Source: Rutstroemia sp. NJR-2017a BVV2
Taxonomy: Eukaryota; Ascomycota; Leotiomycetes; Helotiales; Rutstroemiaceae
Reading direction: 5' to 3'
NCBI GenBank assembly: GCA_002946415.1
Contig: NJPS01000048.1
Location: forward strand, 1,736,001 to 1,800,000
Length of the DNA: 64,000 nt
Part shown: piece by piece, positions 1-11,900 of the stretch
How the letters are laid out: each line of letters starts with the position of its first letter
Numbering within the stretch: position 1 is the first letter of the stretch
The notes under the pieces: model-generated
What the model was told of the DNA's origin: nothing
Databases searched by the model: none
Seen by the model: the letters and a program-made list of their open reading frames with translations, nothing else
Program-made: the position numbers and the translations under genes

Positions 1-523
1 GAGTGGAGAAAGAATACTGTATGGAGAAAAGTACTTAGGTAGGTACATGAGACGTTAATTAAGGTCGCATGCAGCAGATAGATAGGTACTGTATCTCGAC
101 TGTTTGGGATAGGCTGGGCGGAGTGCTTTATTGGTACCGATCGATGCCAAGGCGGAGGTGGAGGAGGGCTGGGGGTGTGTTCTTTGTTTGACGGTCGGCT
201 CGGCTTGAAGGGGCACGGCTGGATGCATTTTGAGAGAGCAGAGGAGAAGTGAAGAAGGGAGGGATGGGATGGAGAATGCCGTTTTTTTGCTTTTGCGGCG
301 CGGAGGTGGTGGCAACACTTCTGCAGTTCATTCTGTTCGTTCGGTTTGGTGCTGCGGATAGCCGAAGCTGGGGCGTAATTCCATGGGCTGTTATACAAGA
401 CAAGACGAGAGTAGAAGGAGGATATATGGATGGTCGTATCAGTCAATACACTGTAAGTCAGCTTACTGATTAATTTCCCAAACGATGGACTCGTTGCAAA
501 GAAGCGATATCGGTGAATGTTGG

Positions 524-547
524 GATGGAGATGGAGATGGAGATGGA
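524..547. repeat. Hexanucleotide microsatellite (GATGGA)4
   Basis: Four perfect copies of a six-base unit in non-coding sequence. Confidence 0.9.
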
Positions 548-1933
548 AACGGTGCGGTCTGACAAACGATTTGCAGCGATCAAGTAAGGTTAGCTGAGGT
601 AAGGGTTACGCGACAGATGGATAATATGGCGTTTGTGGGGAAAAGAGCGGCAAAGGGTCTTGCTCATGCATGAAAGGGGCGAGCGGGCGAGGAGGAGGAG
701 GAAGTAGTTGTGCGCCCTTTTAGAGGGTGGGAGTCACTCTTTTGCGCACCTGATGCGGTTATGATGAAATGGTGAATGAGAATAGAGGATGAGCGATGAG
801 CTGGTGCGTGGTGGCACAGGGCCAACGTCAGGAGAAACAAGACGAAGGGAATAACCTTGAGGGAATTAATGGATGTACTTGTAGACATACAAGTATAATC
901 TTCTGGTCTGCGCATTTCGATCTCAGGTACGAAGAGCATCGGAAGGTCGGAGTGTCGGATTCACACGATATCAGTACTTGTATGATTGATTAGTCTCCAC
1001 TCCTACACACCCCATACAAACACAATACACCGCACCGATATATATGTACGAAGCATGACCCATGGAGGCGGACGATAGATACTGATGCTGATGCTGATAC
1101 GAGCGATACCTTCGATAAGGAGCAGCAGCTGCTGCAGCTGATATTCCTCCCATTCCCATTCCACTCGCAGGCCTCTCTTCAATCCGAACCGCTTACGAGT
1201 AATTCACCTCGCCAATGATAAGTGATAAGTGATAAGCAGACGACATTCGTAGGTTGCTAGACACTCGGAAGTCCATAAATATCCATAATTCCATAATGTT
1301 CCAAATCCATACAAAGCAATCGGATAACATCACGAGCAACAAACACACGCGCCAGTACTAAAGGCAGGCAGGCAAGCAAGCAGGCAAGCATCGTGCATCC
1401 AGTATCAAAGCCCCAGAGTACCAAGCACGGCCCATTCATCAACAAGGGCGGAGATTGTGCAAAGTATACAAATACAAAGTACCCTCAGTGAAGGGTAACC
1501 TTGGTAGATAGCAGATAGGTCTGAATCAGTCATATATATGCGTATGCAGAGCGCAGAGAGGAAGGGCTCCAGAGAGTGATTTGCGCTTTATGATATTATG
1601 ACATGAATGCCCGACTGACTCTCTGGCTGACTCTCAGAGTGACTACTTGACCTGCTCTTCCTTTACATCCATTTAATCTCTCGCTCTGTCACCGACCATT
1701 GTTATCGTTTTACTTCCGTCATATACTAAGGTCTGGTGGTACTGTGACTAGCTACCGACTAAATCAAAAACAGCTACCGTTGCCGCAAGGTTGTTATCAT
1801 CATCCTTCTTCGACTCACCCATCGCTCATCACCTATTATCGATAGTCGATATCGCCATCATTGCGAATTATTCACTCGCCATTCTTGTCCTACTAAAGTA
1901 TCTGGCCATAAACATTCACATAAACAAACAAAC

Positions 1934-1953
1934 AAGCAAGCAAGCAAGCAAGC
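1934..1953. repeat. Tetranucleotide microsatellite (AAGC)5
   Basis: Five perfect AAGC units preceded by AAAC repeats, in the probable ATG1 leader or promoter. Confidence 0.85.
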
Positions 1954-2560
1954 AGCCATACAATATATACAGACATCTTACCTATCTACCCATCTGCCGA
2001 TCTGTACTCGTACTTCCTACATCCCTTCGAGATAACCTTATTATTGTCCGACGGTAACATCGACCTTCGAATATTCTCGGAATCCATCCATAACCTACCC
2101 TTACAAATAATCCTCCGCGTTCGCAACACCTCCCTTCCTCTCACCTTCCACACACCCATCTGCTATAAATTATATTGTCGCGATCCTCACCAAACAACAA
2201 CGACCTTCCTACTATAACCACTTTGTCGAATCATTGACTTGAACTCGGCAGATCAGCTCTCATATCATTCGTTATCCCACGCCTCGACAACAACCAGCCA
2301 ACCGGGTGCCGTACAGCTACTACCCGGCATCTATCATAACACAACGCGAGCCGCATCTGCCTATCCCCTCAAGATATCGTTTTTGTCGTTTCCTGAGGCT
2401 TTTCCCTCCTGCATCAAAAGGCGCGCACAACCAAAAGCTCAACCGTCTCGCTTCTCTTCTGCTACCTAACTTATTCCACCAAACCGTACCACCCTCGTTC
2501 ATACCCACCCAACGACGCATTCAACATCCACTGTTCATTTCGTCTTCTACCTTTGTGTCC

Positions 2561-2590
2561 ATGCGGAATACCACTCGTGAGCCGATATAA
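2561..2590 (+). promoter_or_regulatory. Possible short upstream ORF in the ATG1 leader
   Basis: An ATG at 2561 opens a nine-codon frame (MRNTTREPI) that stops at 2590, 78 bases before the ATG1 start. The same frame is open back to an ATG at 2306, so a transcript starting further upstream would carry a longer upstream ORF with the same stop. Whether it is transcribed and translated cannot be seen here. Confidence 0.35.
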
Positions 2591-2668
2591 CGTTGTTTGA
2601 GCTGTGAGGGGAGGGACATCTACGATAAAGAAGGATAGTGGCCTTGGGGGGTCCAACATAACGCAATT

Positions 2669-5600
2669 ATGGCGTCGAGAGTTCCTTCTTCGTCGTCGAG
2701 AAGGCCGAAGACGAACGATGGCGCTATCGGTTCCTTTCTTATAGAGAGGGAAATCGGGAAAGGTAGCTTTGCTACTGTCTATCGAGGCACACATGCGGTA
2801 TGTAGCCTTCTTGTGGTTTGCGGCCGTGGTTGAGATCCTGCTCAGGATTCTTGTTGAGGTCTGAATGGAGTGGGAGATGGCTCTTTTCGGAGCTCTACGT
2901 TTTTACAGATCACCGTGATGCTAACATCTTCATCTGCAGCCTACACAATCCCTCGTGGCGATAAAATCAGTGAACCTGTCGAAACTGAATAAGAAGCTCA
3001 AGGACAATCTTTACTGCGAAATCGAAATATTAAAGGGTTTACATCATCCTCACATCGTAGCCCTTCTTGACTGTAGGGAAACTACATCCCATATACACTT
3101 AATGATGGAATTCTGTGAACTCGGGGATCTATCATACTTTATTAAGAAGAGAGACAAGCTGGCAGACAACCCGACACTCGTTGATATGATAAGAAAATAC
3201 CCCATGCCTGCCGAGGGTGGTTTGAACGAGGTTATCGTACGGCATTTCTTCAAACAGTTGGCGAGTGCGATGGAATTTCTGAGAGATCGCGGTTTCATAC
3301 ACAGAGACGTCAAACCACAAAACCTTCTTTTACTGCCATCACCGGATTGGATGGCAAAGCACAAGAACGTCCCAGAGCTCATGACTGCAAGCAAAGAACC
3401 AATTATACCAATGGTTGGGTTAAATTCTTTGCCAATGCTGAAGCTCGCGGATTTCGGATTCGCTCGGTCGTTACCGTCAACATCTCTAGCAGAGACTTTG
3501 TGTGGTTCTCCTCTTTATATGGCGCCGGAAATTCTCAGATACGAGAAATACGATGCACGAGCAGATTTATGGTCGATTGGGACGGTTCTGTATGAGATGA
3601 TGACTGGGAGACCACCATTCCGAGCATCAAATCATGTTGAGCTGCTGCGGAGAATCGAACAAAATGAGGACGGAATAAGGTTTAGTAGCAAAGCTACAAT
3701 CAGCAGAGACATGAAGGATATTGTTCGTGGACTGCTAAAGCGAAAGCCAGATGACCGAATTACTTTCCAGGATTTCTTTGCACATCCAGTTGTGGTTGGA
3801 CCTATTCCAGGATTGGTTGGCGAAGATCGACCGAGAGAGATTATGGCATCATCCAGATCAGAGGATGCTCCGCTCGCGCGCCACTCTTCGTTAAGGGATC
3901 GTAGACCGGTAGATCGAAACTCTAAGCATATTGAAGTACATGAAGAATCCTCAAATCCTCGAGCGGTTCTCTCATCTTCGCCGAGGTCACCCAGGACTCC
4001 TAATCTTGATTCAACAAGTCAAGCATTTGGCACACCTGCCCGTCCCGGGTCAAGTGGAAGGCCGCCTATGGTTCCATCTGCGACTGCTCCGAATATGGAA
4101 ACTGTGCAATCACAGCGAGATCGCGCCGGACGCCCTTTTAATCCTATGAGCAAACCAAGATCGAGACAACAATCATACGATGAAGTGACACATGCACACC
4201 CACCAGAAGAAACCCGAACAAGTGACTCAATCACAGAAGCTGAACAAGCTGTTCGGGATGCCAGAGACTACGTCCTAGTGGAGAAGAGAGCCATTGAAGT
4301 CAATGCTTTAGCTGATGAACTTGCCGCAAATCCGCAGCTTACCCACGCCAGACAAATGGCGAAACAAATGCCTACTAGGAGACATACCTCCATGGGAACA
4401 CCAACCTCCACTACAGGCGCGGTAGCCATCCCACATTCACGTGCCGTCCAAAGAGCCCAAGGAAATGCTAGACCAGATTCAGGCGGACGAAATTCGTATG
4501 GCAGATCATACGGCAGTGGTAGCCCATCCACAGCCTCGGCCATAGCCAAAGCACTTCAGGGCGCCAGTGTGAGGGTGTTTGGAGTTTCTTGGTCTCCGAC
4601 GTTGATTGGAAAGGGTCCTTCTCCACCTCAACTGTATAATCCATACCCGGCCTATCCTACGCCTAATGCAGGTTTGATCAATGACTCACGGCCTATTGAT
4701 GAGGATCAAAGAGTGGTGAATGCTATAGAAGATTCTGCGACTAGAAGTGATGTTGTGTATGGCTTTGCCGAAGTCAAATTCCGACAGCTTATTCCCCTTG
4801 CTCCATCTATGGATCATGGTCTTGGTGGACCGAACGAGAAGGCCGGTGATATTATGGACGAAGATGATGGACTAACTGTAGAAGCCATTGTGAGCCTGTC
4901 CGAGGAAGCACTTCTATTATATGTCAAGTCACTGTCACTACTCGCCAAATCGATGGATATTGCTGGAGCCTGGTGGTCTCGAAAGAACCGCGGAGAAGTT
5001 GTCGGTGGGGTCCACACTCCTAAAAGTGAACCGCAATCTGCGATCGCCACAAGCAACCGCATCAATCGTGCAGTCCAATGGGTCCGTAGCCGATTCAATG
5101 AGGTCCTGGAGAAAGCCGAATTTGTCCGGTCCAAGCTCATTGATGCCCAAAAACGACTTCCTGAGGATCATCCCGGACATCCAAGCAACCACACATCAGC
5201 TTCCAAGCTAAGTGGTACTTCGGCTACTGATGGCGTTTTCTTCAGCTCGGGAATAACGGCGGAGAAGTTGATGTATGATCGCGCTTTGGAAATGAGTCGT
5301 ACCGCGGCGATCAATGAATTGGCCAACGAGGATCACCCTGGATGTGAGATTTCGTATACAACTGCGATTCGAATGCTTGAGGCTATACTGGAAAACGATG
5401 AAGATCTTATTCCTCGGAAAAGGTCTTCCAGCTTAAGAGAGGATAAGGACAAGGAGAAGACTGAGGGTGAGGTTAACGGCATACTCGTTGGTGATAGAAA
5501 GGACGTATTGAAAGGTACGCACTACTCCGTTCCATTCAATTGAGTTTGACTAACAAGATGTAGTTTTGCAAATGATCAGGACTCGTCTCCATGTTCTTCA

Positions 5601-5712
5601 AAAGAAAATGGCACTCATGGCACAGCATCAAAACTTACCGCCTCCTTCGTCACCACGCCATAGTCACAGCGGAGGCACAACGCCAACTATCGCTAATACA
5701 CCTCCTCATTAG
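2669..5712 (+). CDS. ATG1: Autophagy-initiating serine/threonine kinase Atg1
   Basis: Three exons are inferred: 2669-2797, 2940-5514 and 5564-5712, with GT-AG junctions and kept frame, giving 950 residues, the usual length for filamentous-fungal Atg1. The N-terminal kinase domain has the glycine loop IGKGSFATVYRG (residues 29-40), the ATP-binding lysine in VAIKSV (K52), the catalytic loop FIHRDVKPQN near residue 165, DFGFARS near 215 and the APE motif. A long Ser/Pro-rich disordered middle follows, typical of the Atg13/Atg17-regulated part. The C-terminal third is helical and matches the MIT-like region that binds Atg13. In known fungi Atg1 phosphorylates autophagy factors at the phagophore assembly site and is restrained by TORC1. 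The start ATG was chosen because it opens the conserved kinase N terminus directly. The gene converges on the CobW gene. Identification is confident; the last intron rests on frame restoration only. Confidence 0.95.
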
Positions 5713-7630
5713 GCGCGAGTATCTCACTCTTTCCACGACTTGAATTGCCCAAACATGGACAGTCTTTTCAAAATCAATGATATATACCTATATGGCTTTT
5801 GACAAGCCAGCGACAAAAGCTGGACTTTTACCGGTAACTTTATGATAGCACGACACATCTTTTCGACGCACATCAGTTCTCTTCCTGCCTCTTCTTGCCG
5901 GTCCTAATTCTTTCTTGTACCGAATTTAGACATCTCTGTTTGAGTTTTCGATCAAGGGGCTGGAGCAATTCTGGTCACCTGATACTTCTTTGGCAACTTC
6001 ATCGGATCTTATGGCTGGAGTAGGGGATCCTGCTTCTGAAAATACCTTACGAAAACCCCCCCTTGGCTTCTCTCTCTAGTCTCGGTATTTACGACGGGGC
6101 GTCTTTCTCGATCGAGGTGTTGTTTCATACAAATATTGTTAATCGAGTTTGAATGAAATTGGACGACCTTTTTTTTTCTCCTTTTATTTCATTTGACATA
6201 TTTTTTCGTTTTTCTTTCTCGACTTGTGAATACCCTAGCTGCTTCTTTCTCGAGCCTTCTTTCGTTGTCTATTTGTTTATATTGTAATGGGTACAGTCCT
6301 TTATTTTTTGCTTTCTGGAGGGAAGAGCTGCGAGGGAGGGAAGGGATGGCATTCTTCGGTGCTTGATGGCTGGTGATGCACACGGTTATCGCTTCTCTCG
6401 TTTTATGGATTTGTGCTTTTTTATTATTGGTATCTTTTTTTCCACTGCGTTCTTGCGTCTATGGGCGGTTCGGGAATTCGATTTTGACTGGGTATTGTGC
6501 GGGATTTGGGTCGGATATGGATGGGATTTGGGTGGTGCGATGTGTGTGTTTTTGTTTGGCTGTTTTTTGCTTTGCGGGTTGGATTTTTATTCTGGGATTG
6601 GCTGGGTGCTGCAGCAGGAAGGGAGGGGGAAGAATAGGAATCGGAATTGTATAGATTGATTGATTGTATTGCAGTATGATGGATGGTCCGATGGTTCGAT
6701 GGGGGGGAGAGGAATTTGGAAGAGCTAGAGATTCAGCTAGGTTAGGATAGGATACCAAATGGAAGAGAAGGAGGAGAGGAATGGGAATGACGGGTGGATA
6801 TGCTAAGATAGTAAGGACGAGGCAAGGAAAGGCAAGGGATATTGATCTTCCTGATGAGAGGCATGAGTGTAGGATTTACGTTGTAGGCTAGGTTGGGTTG
6901 GGTAGGGCTGGGTTTGGTGTCAAGTGCAATGGAATGGAATGGAATGGAATGAAACTTTTTAAGATATATGGTGTTTGGTGCTTGAGTGTGTGTGATGATG
7001 TGAGTGAGATGCTTTGAGTAAGGTGCTATGAGTGATACGATGTGATGATGATGTGATGCGGTGCAATATGTTCTTCAATAGATGATACGGTAGATAGTAG
7101 GTAGGGTAGGTAAATAACATTCTAATGTTTGTCTGTTTGCTTGTCTGTTTGCTTGTCTGTCTGTTTGCTTGTCTGTCTGTTTGCTTGTCTGTCTGTTTGC
7201 TTGTCTGTCTGTTTGCTTGTCTATCTGTCTATCCATCTATCTCTCTCTCTCTCTCTATCTGTTAAATAACCCTTTTCGATAGAAGTATATTACATAAATA
7301 ATATTGCAGAAATCTTTTGCAGTAAATCTTGCGGTTCTATCTATTTATATCCATCGATATCTATATAATAATCATATCATCTATACTTCGGGCCGAACCA
7401 ACCATTTCCTTTGACCGAGAATCTCTATCTATCATCAACCTGCTCAACTGGTATCTGTGTATATTCATTCATCCTGTGCCTCCCCCCCTCTATTCTATCC
7501 TGTTATATTCTCTTGTATGCGCATCTTTCTGTACCTGCATGCACCCGCCTTCGCGCCCTCCCTCTATCTCTCGCTCATCCACCCACCCCCATTTTTCTAC
7601 CTCCTCACTCATACTTTTACTATACTTCTA
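5713..7630. other. Convergent gap with 3' UTRs and simple repeats
   Basis: This gap lies between the 3' ends of ATG1 and the CobW gene. Its first 600 bases are probably ATG1 3' UTR. From about 6650 the sequence becomes G/T-rich and repetitive, with (GGAAT)4 at 6931-6950, a tandem repeat at 7130-7224 and a CT run near 7237-7255. Open frames seen here follow the repeats and have no recognisable content. Confidence 0.6.
7130..7224. repeat. Minisatellite of 12/16-bp GTCTGTTTGCTT-type units
   Basis: About six units run head to tail. The first two are 12 bases (GTCTGTTTGCTT); the later ones carry an extra GTCT and are 16 bases. The array decays into CTAT/CTCT repeats. It is non-coding and lies near the 3' end of the CobW gene. 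Confidence 0.9.
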
Positions 7631-8911
7631 CTATACTAACCTCACAACCTTCAACTCCGCTTCTTTTTCCTTGCCCTCCTCCTCCGCTGCCAGCTCAATG
7701 TATCCGCCAGCTTCAATCCGCTTTTTCCATTTTGTGCTCTCGTCGCGGGCGCAGACGAGCGTCATGCGGAGGATTGGTTGGTCTTCTGGGCTTGCGGAGG
7801 AGGCGGATGGGTGGAAAGGAATGCATGTCCAGCGGCCGAATGCCCAGTTGAGGATGTAGGTTTGGGCTTGGGGTTGGGGAGAGAGGGATGGGGAGGGCAT
7901 GGAGAGTGGTGTGCTGGTTGATGATGCTGATGTGCTGGAGGGGTTTGGCGTTGAGGTGGATGTGGATGTTGAGGTGCTGGTGGAAGATGAAGACTGGTTG
8001 AATGTAGGATCGGAAGATTCGAGGGGTGTGGAGGAGGAGAAAATAGCTTTGATGCGGTAGATTTCGTCTTTTGGGGCGGCGCGGAGGAGTTTAAGGAGGG
8101 AGGGGTGGGATATGGATTTGGTGGTTGTGGTTGAGGAAGTCAGGGTGACGGAGAGAACTTCAACTTCGCTTTGGTGGTCGTGCTCGTGCTCGTGCTCGTG
8201 TCCATTTTGATGTCCATGTTCATGCTCATGACCCTCCCCCTCCCCCTCCACACTCCCCCTCAACCCCGCATCCAAACCCACCACAACCCCCACATCCACC
8301 CACCCCCTCCTACTCCTCACCCACGGCACCTGCACCTCCAAATCCCCCAACCGATCCAAACACTCCTCCCACCTCCTCTCGCCCACCCCCTCCCACTTAT
8401 TAAACACCACCAGATCCGTATACCTGGCCTGCAACCGCGCCGTATAACTCGTATCCTCATACCCTTTCCAATTCTCCACATCAATCACCGTTATCACCCC
8501 ATCCAACACGTATTTCCCCCCCGTCGACGCCGACAACCGGTTTACTTCCATCGCGAGCGTGGCCGGGAACGCGGACCCCGATGTTTCGATTATGATGCGG
8601 TCGAGGCGCTTGGTTTCTTCCCCCGCGGCACCGCTTTCTAGCTCTTCGAGTGCGCTTCCCAAAGAGCCGACGAGGTTGCAACATATGCAGCCGTTAAGCA
8701 GCTCCTTGACGCCAGAGATGGCGGAGGAGGATGCGAGCTGCGAGTCGATGGCGAGGTCGCCAAATTCATTTTTGAGGAGGGCAAGTTTGTAGGAGGGGTT
8801 GAGGGCGCGGAGTTGGGGAATGAGGGAGAGGAGGAGGGTGGTTTTGCCGGAGCCGAGGAAGCCGGTTAGGATTGTTATGGGGATTGGAGGGGTGGGAGAG
8901 GAAGCGGTCAT
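7631..8911 (-). CDS. CobW/COG0523 family G3E GTPase, putative zinc chaperone
   Basis: A single-exon frame of 426 residues. The N terminus has the Walker A loop GFLGSGKTT (residues 17-25), the metal-binding CxCC motif NGCICC (C75, C77, C78) and a G3E-type switch around IIIETSGSA. A histidine/glutamate repeat near residue 230 (HEHEH, HEHEHEHDH) is a likely metal-binding loop. A long Ser/Thr/Pro linker precedes the C-terminal CobW_C domain with the WAFGRW-type motif. Proteins of this group, including the ZNG1 zinc transferase, use GTP hydrolysis to hand metal, usually zinc, to target enzymes; the exact metal and client here are inference. The Ser/Thr linker is longer than in typical members. The DNA switches strand composition inside the gene: the plus strand is C-rich at 8230-8500 and G-rich on either side. 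Confidence 0.88.
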   Translation of the reverse strand: MTASSPTPPIPITILTGFLGSGKTTLLLSLIPQLRALNPSYKLALLKNEFGDLAIDSQLASSSAISGVKELLNGCICCNLVGSLGSALEELESGAAGEETKRLDRIIIETSGSAFPATLAMEVNRLSASTGGKYVLDGVITVIDVENWKGYEDTSYTARLQARYTDLVVFNKWEGVGERRWEECLDRLGDLEVQVPWVRSRRGWVDVGVVVGLDAGLRGSVEGEGEGHEHEHGHQNGHEHEHEHDHQSEVEVLSVTLTSSTTTTKSISHPSLLKLLRAAPKDEIYRIKAIFSSSTPLESSDPTFNQSSSSTSTSTSTSTSTPNPSSTSASSTSTPLSMPSPSLSPQPQAQTYILNWAFGRWTCIPFHPSASSASPEDQPILRMTLVCARDESTKWKKRIEAGGYIELAAEEEGKEKEAELKVVRLV

Positions 8912-11900
8912 CGTGCGGTTGGGGGAGAGGAGATCGGCGTTGGTTGTGAGGGAGTGGTATGGAATTGAATGGAGTGGGTGGGTGTGAAGTTGTTGATGCT
9001 AATGGAGGGGAAATATTGGAGGGGCAGAACGAGGAGGAAAATTCTCTTATCGCTTATCGCGAGGTGAGTTCCGGTCCCTTGCAGCACATTACGGCCAATC
9101 TACCTACAGCTTCATGAAGAACCAACTACTTGTGAAATTTAAAAGGTACGATTGTGATTACTCCCATCAAACACGCGTTTGCTTCGGATGTTTACAAGAA
9201 CCTGAGTCTGCGATTCAGTGGGCAAGTTTTCAGACAGTATGAACATGAGTATGAATCTGTCGAGCAAAGGGACCTACAAGCCTCCCTGACTTCAGCTGAC
9301 ACAAGAAATCATCCCCCTTTCACCTACGCCAGCCATGTGCAACTCGCCATACGTAGCTAATTAAAGCCACCTCACCTCATCCCGTGCTGCCCCCAAAGGC
9401 GGCCGAAGTACTGTACAATGAGAACAACAACAAAAAAAAGAGGTATCCAGGAAATGCCTCATCCACATACGCCCCGTCGTCTCTCCATTGCTCGGGAACA
9501 CGATTCACTCAAGAGTAAGGTTAGGTCATGATATCTGGTCGCGCTACACGGCAGTTCATTTGTTTCAATTTCTCTCAAAATTATCTTTATTTTCCTTTCC
9601 ACTGTCCCGTGTGTTGCGAATGACTCTGTCACATGTCACATGTGCGCTATGCTGTAGTTTGTTTCATGATTCTGCAGGTGGAAATTGCATTTGCATTTGC
9701 GTTTGCGTTTGCTGTGCAGATATGATGTAAAGTAGATAAGCAAGTAGGTCAATGAATAGATAGTCTTACTCGTCGATGCAGTATGAGGTGAGCTGCGGTG
9801 GACATAAATGTCTGCACGACGCATATGGCTTGAAGAAGATAGATACGATTGGCGGGTTCGCTGTACGTATATCTATCATTGGATGGATGTACAAATTCCA
9901 GATGCTTGGAGAAAGGTTGTTGTTGGAAGAATGAGGTCAAGAAGTCTGGAAGGATGGGAGGAGTAAAAGGTCCAGACCATTTGATCTGTTGGAACCACTT
10001 GTCGATCAGGTCTGGTCGGCCCGCTCGGTTGACCGTCGATTAGGGGAAAGTTAGTTTTCGCAATGGGTGGGTGGGGATTTCGCATATCAGAGTTTGCTAG
10101 TTCATGGGTTGAGAAAGCTTTCTGATATGGCGACTTGTGTTTAGAGGACGGCACGATGTATGCAGTGTGCAGTAGTGATAGACTTTTGAGTGACGGCGGG
10201 CAGACGGATGGGTAGGACGAGGACGGTAGGGATTGAGATTGAGATGAAGTCGAGGTCAGTCGGAACGCGTCGATATTCTGCGTGATGGCATCATGATAGA
10301 AGATGAGTGATTCAAGATACTTCTTGGTGCGCAGAGTTCCGGACGTTTTGTGAAACTGATATTGCCCGATTGGGCAGTGATGAAGCAAAAAGCATCGACT
10401 AGAACGATGGCCTTGGTAAATATGCGGTTGTACATGTATAACTTGTCCATTAGACTAAAGATGTAAGAGAAGATATTTCAGATACCCCCATGATTGGCCT
10501 ACGACTACCGATTTGGCTGCGTAGATTCGGCTGTTCTGCTCCTTGCCGCTGGGTCGTCTTGTCTGGCCTGCTCACGGTTGCTTATCATAGCTGCAAGGTA
10601 GGTCGAAACTTCAACCTTTGCCGGAATGTTCGTTTCTATAGATAACGTTGAGAAACGAATCACCGGTGGATATGAAGCTCAAGCCATCCGCGCGGTTAAA
10701 ATGTATATGTACTTCGTACGGAATACAGTTGTGCCGTGTACGTGAATTGTGGGGGTACATTTCAAGTTGTGAAGTGATGTGATTGTGAGACACGCACAGT
10801 CCAGTCAGCAGTCAGGTACCATCGGACTGATCGTAAACTATACCTGCTTGGTTTTGTCGAAGGTCGTTTCTCCATCTCCAGAGAAGGAGATTAAGGTTGC
10901 GCTGTCTTGAAAGGTTGAAACCAACTGCCGACATTGCTGTATGTCACTGGATGGGGTGCCTGGCTTGCTTGTGATAGTTTTTTGCTGGCCAGATTCATCT
11001 TGCTGTCATGCCAATCGGCCCGTACTGGGATTTGTCCGATGTTCATCTCCCAGGACCCCGAGGCGGCATTGGAGGTCGCCAGCCGCTAGGAAAAGATGTT
11101 GGAATCGGTTGGTTTGCCCCGGTGCTGTCCATGTCCATGTCCTTGGCCATACATATCCTTGTCCTTTGCTTCCATGGCCTGTGCAGTTGTTTGGTTTGGT
11201 GAGGTCAGCGGTCAGCAGTCAGCAGTCAGCGGCCAAAGGAAAACATCCAAGTTGCAACGAATGGATTTTACGACGGATTGCCAAATTTACTTTGAAAACA
11301 AACTTCCTTTTCCAAAATGTTGGCGCTTTGACGGAAATAAAGAGTTATCGTGGGGGTGGGGGTAGGGAAGTATATGGTCTTCATAATCTCGAATTAATGT
11401 TGTAGGCATATCTTGAAGATTCGATACCGACCGTTGCACTTGGTTTCGAACTGATTTTCGTAGTGTGCAGAAGGTTTTGATCTAGAAGAAGACAAGGGGA
11501 GACGAGAGTCTAGATGGCATGGAGTACAAATAGCGGCGGGAAGAATAGTTCCTGCATATATGTACTAAGATGGGACGAGGAGACGGGGAGACGAGGAGAC
11601 GAGGGAGGACGAGATAGGCCCATTCCTATTTCCGTTCCTATTTCCATTCCTACAAGTCGTTCTCACTCTCCCCTTTCCTTCCCCCCAGTCGCCCGAAAAC
11701 ATCCCTCCCGCGCTTGAAAAGGCTGGAATGATGCATATTTCGAAACTTTCCCCGGGGAATCTTGACCAAACTACTGCAACTTCTCCAGCTAATTACTGAG
11801 CGAAGCTAAATTACATAAAGCCAACCACAAAGGATAAAAGGAAAAAAAGGAGACTTGCGATATTGTAAATTTTTCACACAGTACTGTATGAACAGGTGGA

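Larger units (their letters stand above)
1..2560. other. Gene-poor region and leader upstream of ATG1
   Basis: No convincing protein-coding gene is visible: open frames are short, overlap on both strands and have low-complexity composition. Four GATGGA hexamers sit at 524-547 and five AAGC tetramers at 1934-1953. From about 1680 the plus strand becomes rich in C, T and A with many short runs, which is the usual look of a long fungal promoter and 5' leader. Transcription of ATG1 probably starts somewhere in this stretch, but no start site can be fixed from the sequence. Confidence 0.5.

Noticed and set aside
7130..7224. CRISPR-like regular repeat
   Set aside because: Units are contiguous with no spacers; it is a minisatellite in a eukaryotic genome.
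9876..10388. 170-codon minus-strand open frame
   Set aside because: Ser/Pro-rich, overlapped by another open frame (10256-10450) on the same strand, no motif, no sensible splice partner.
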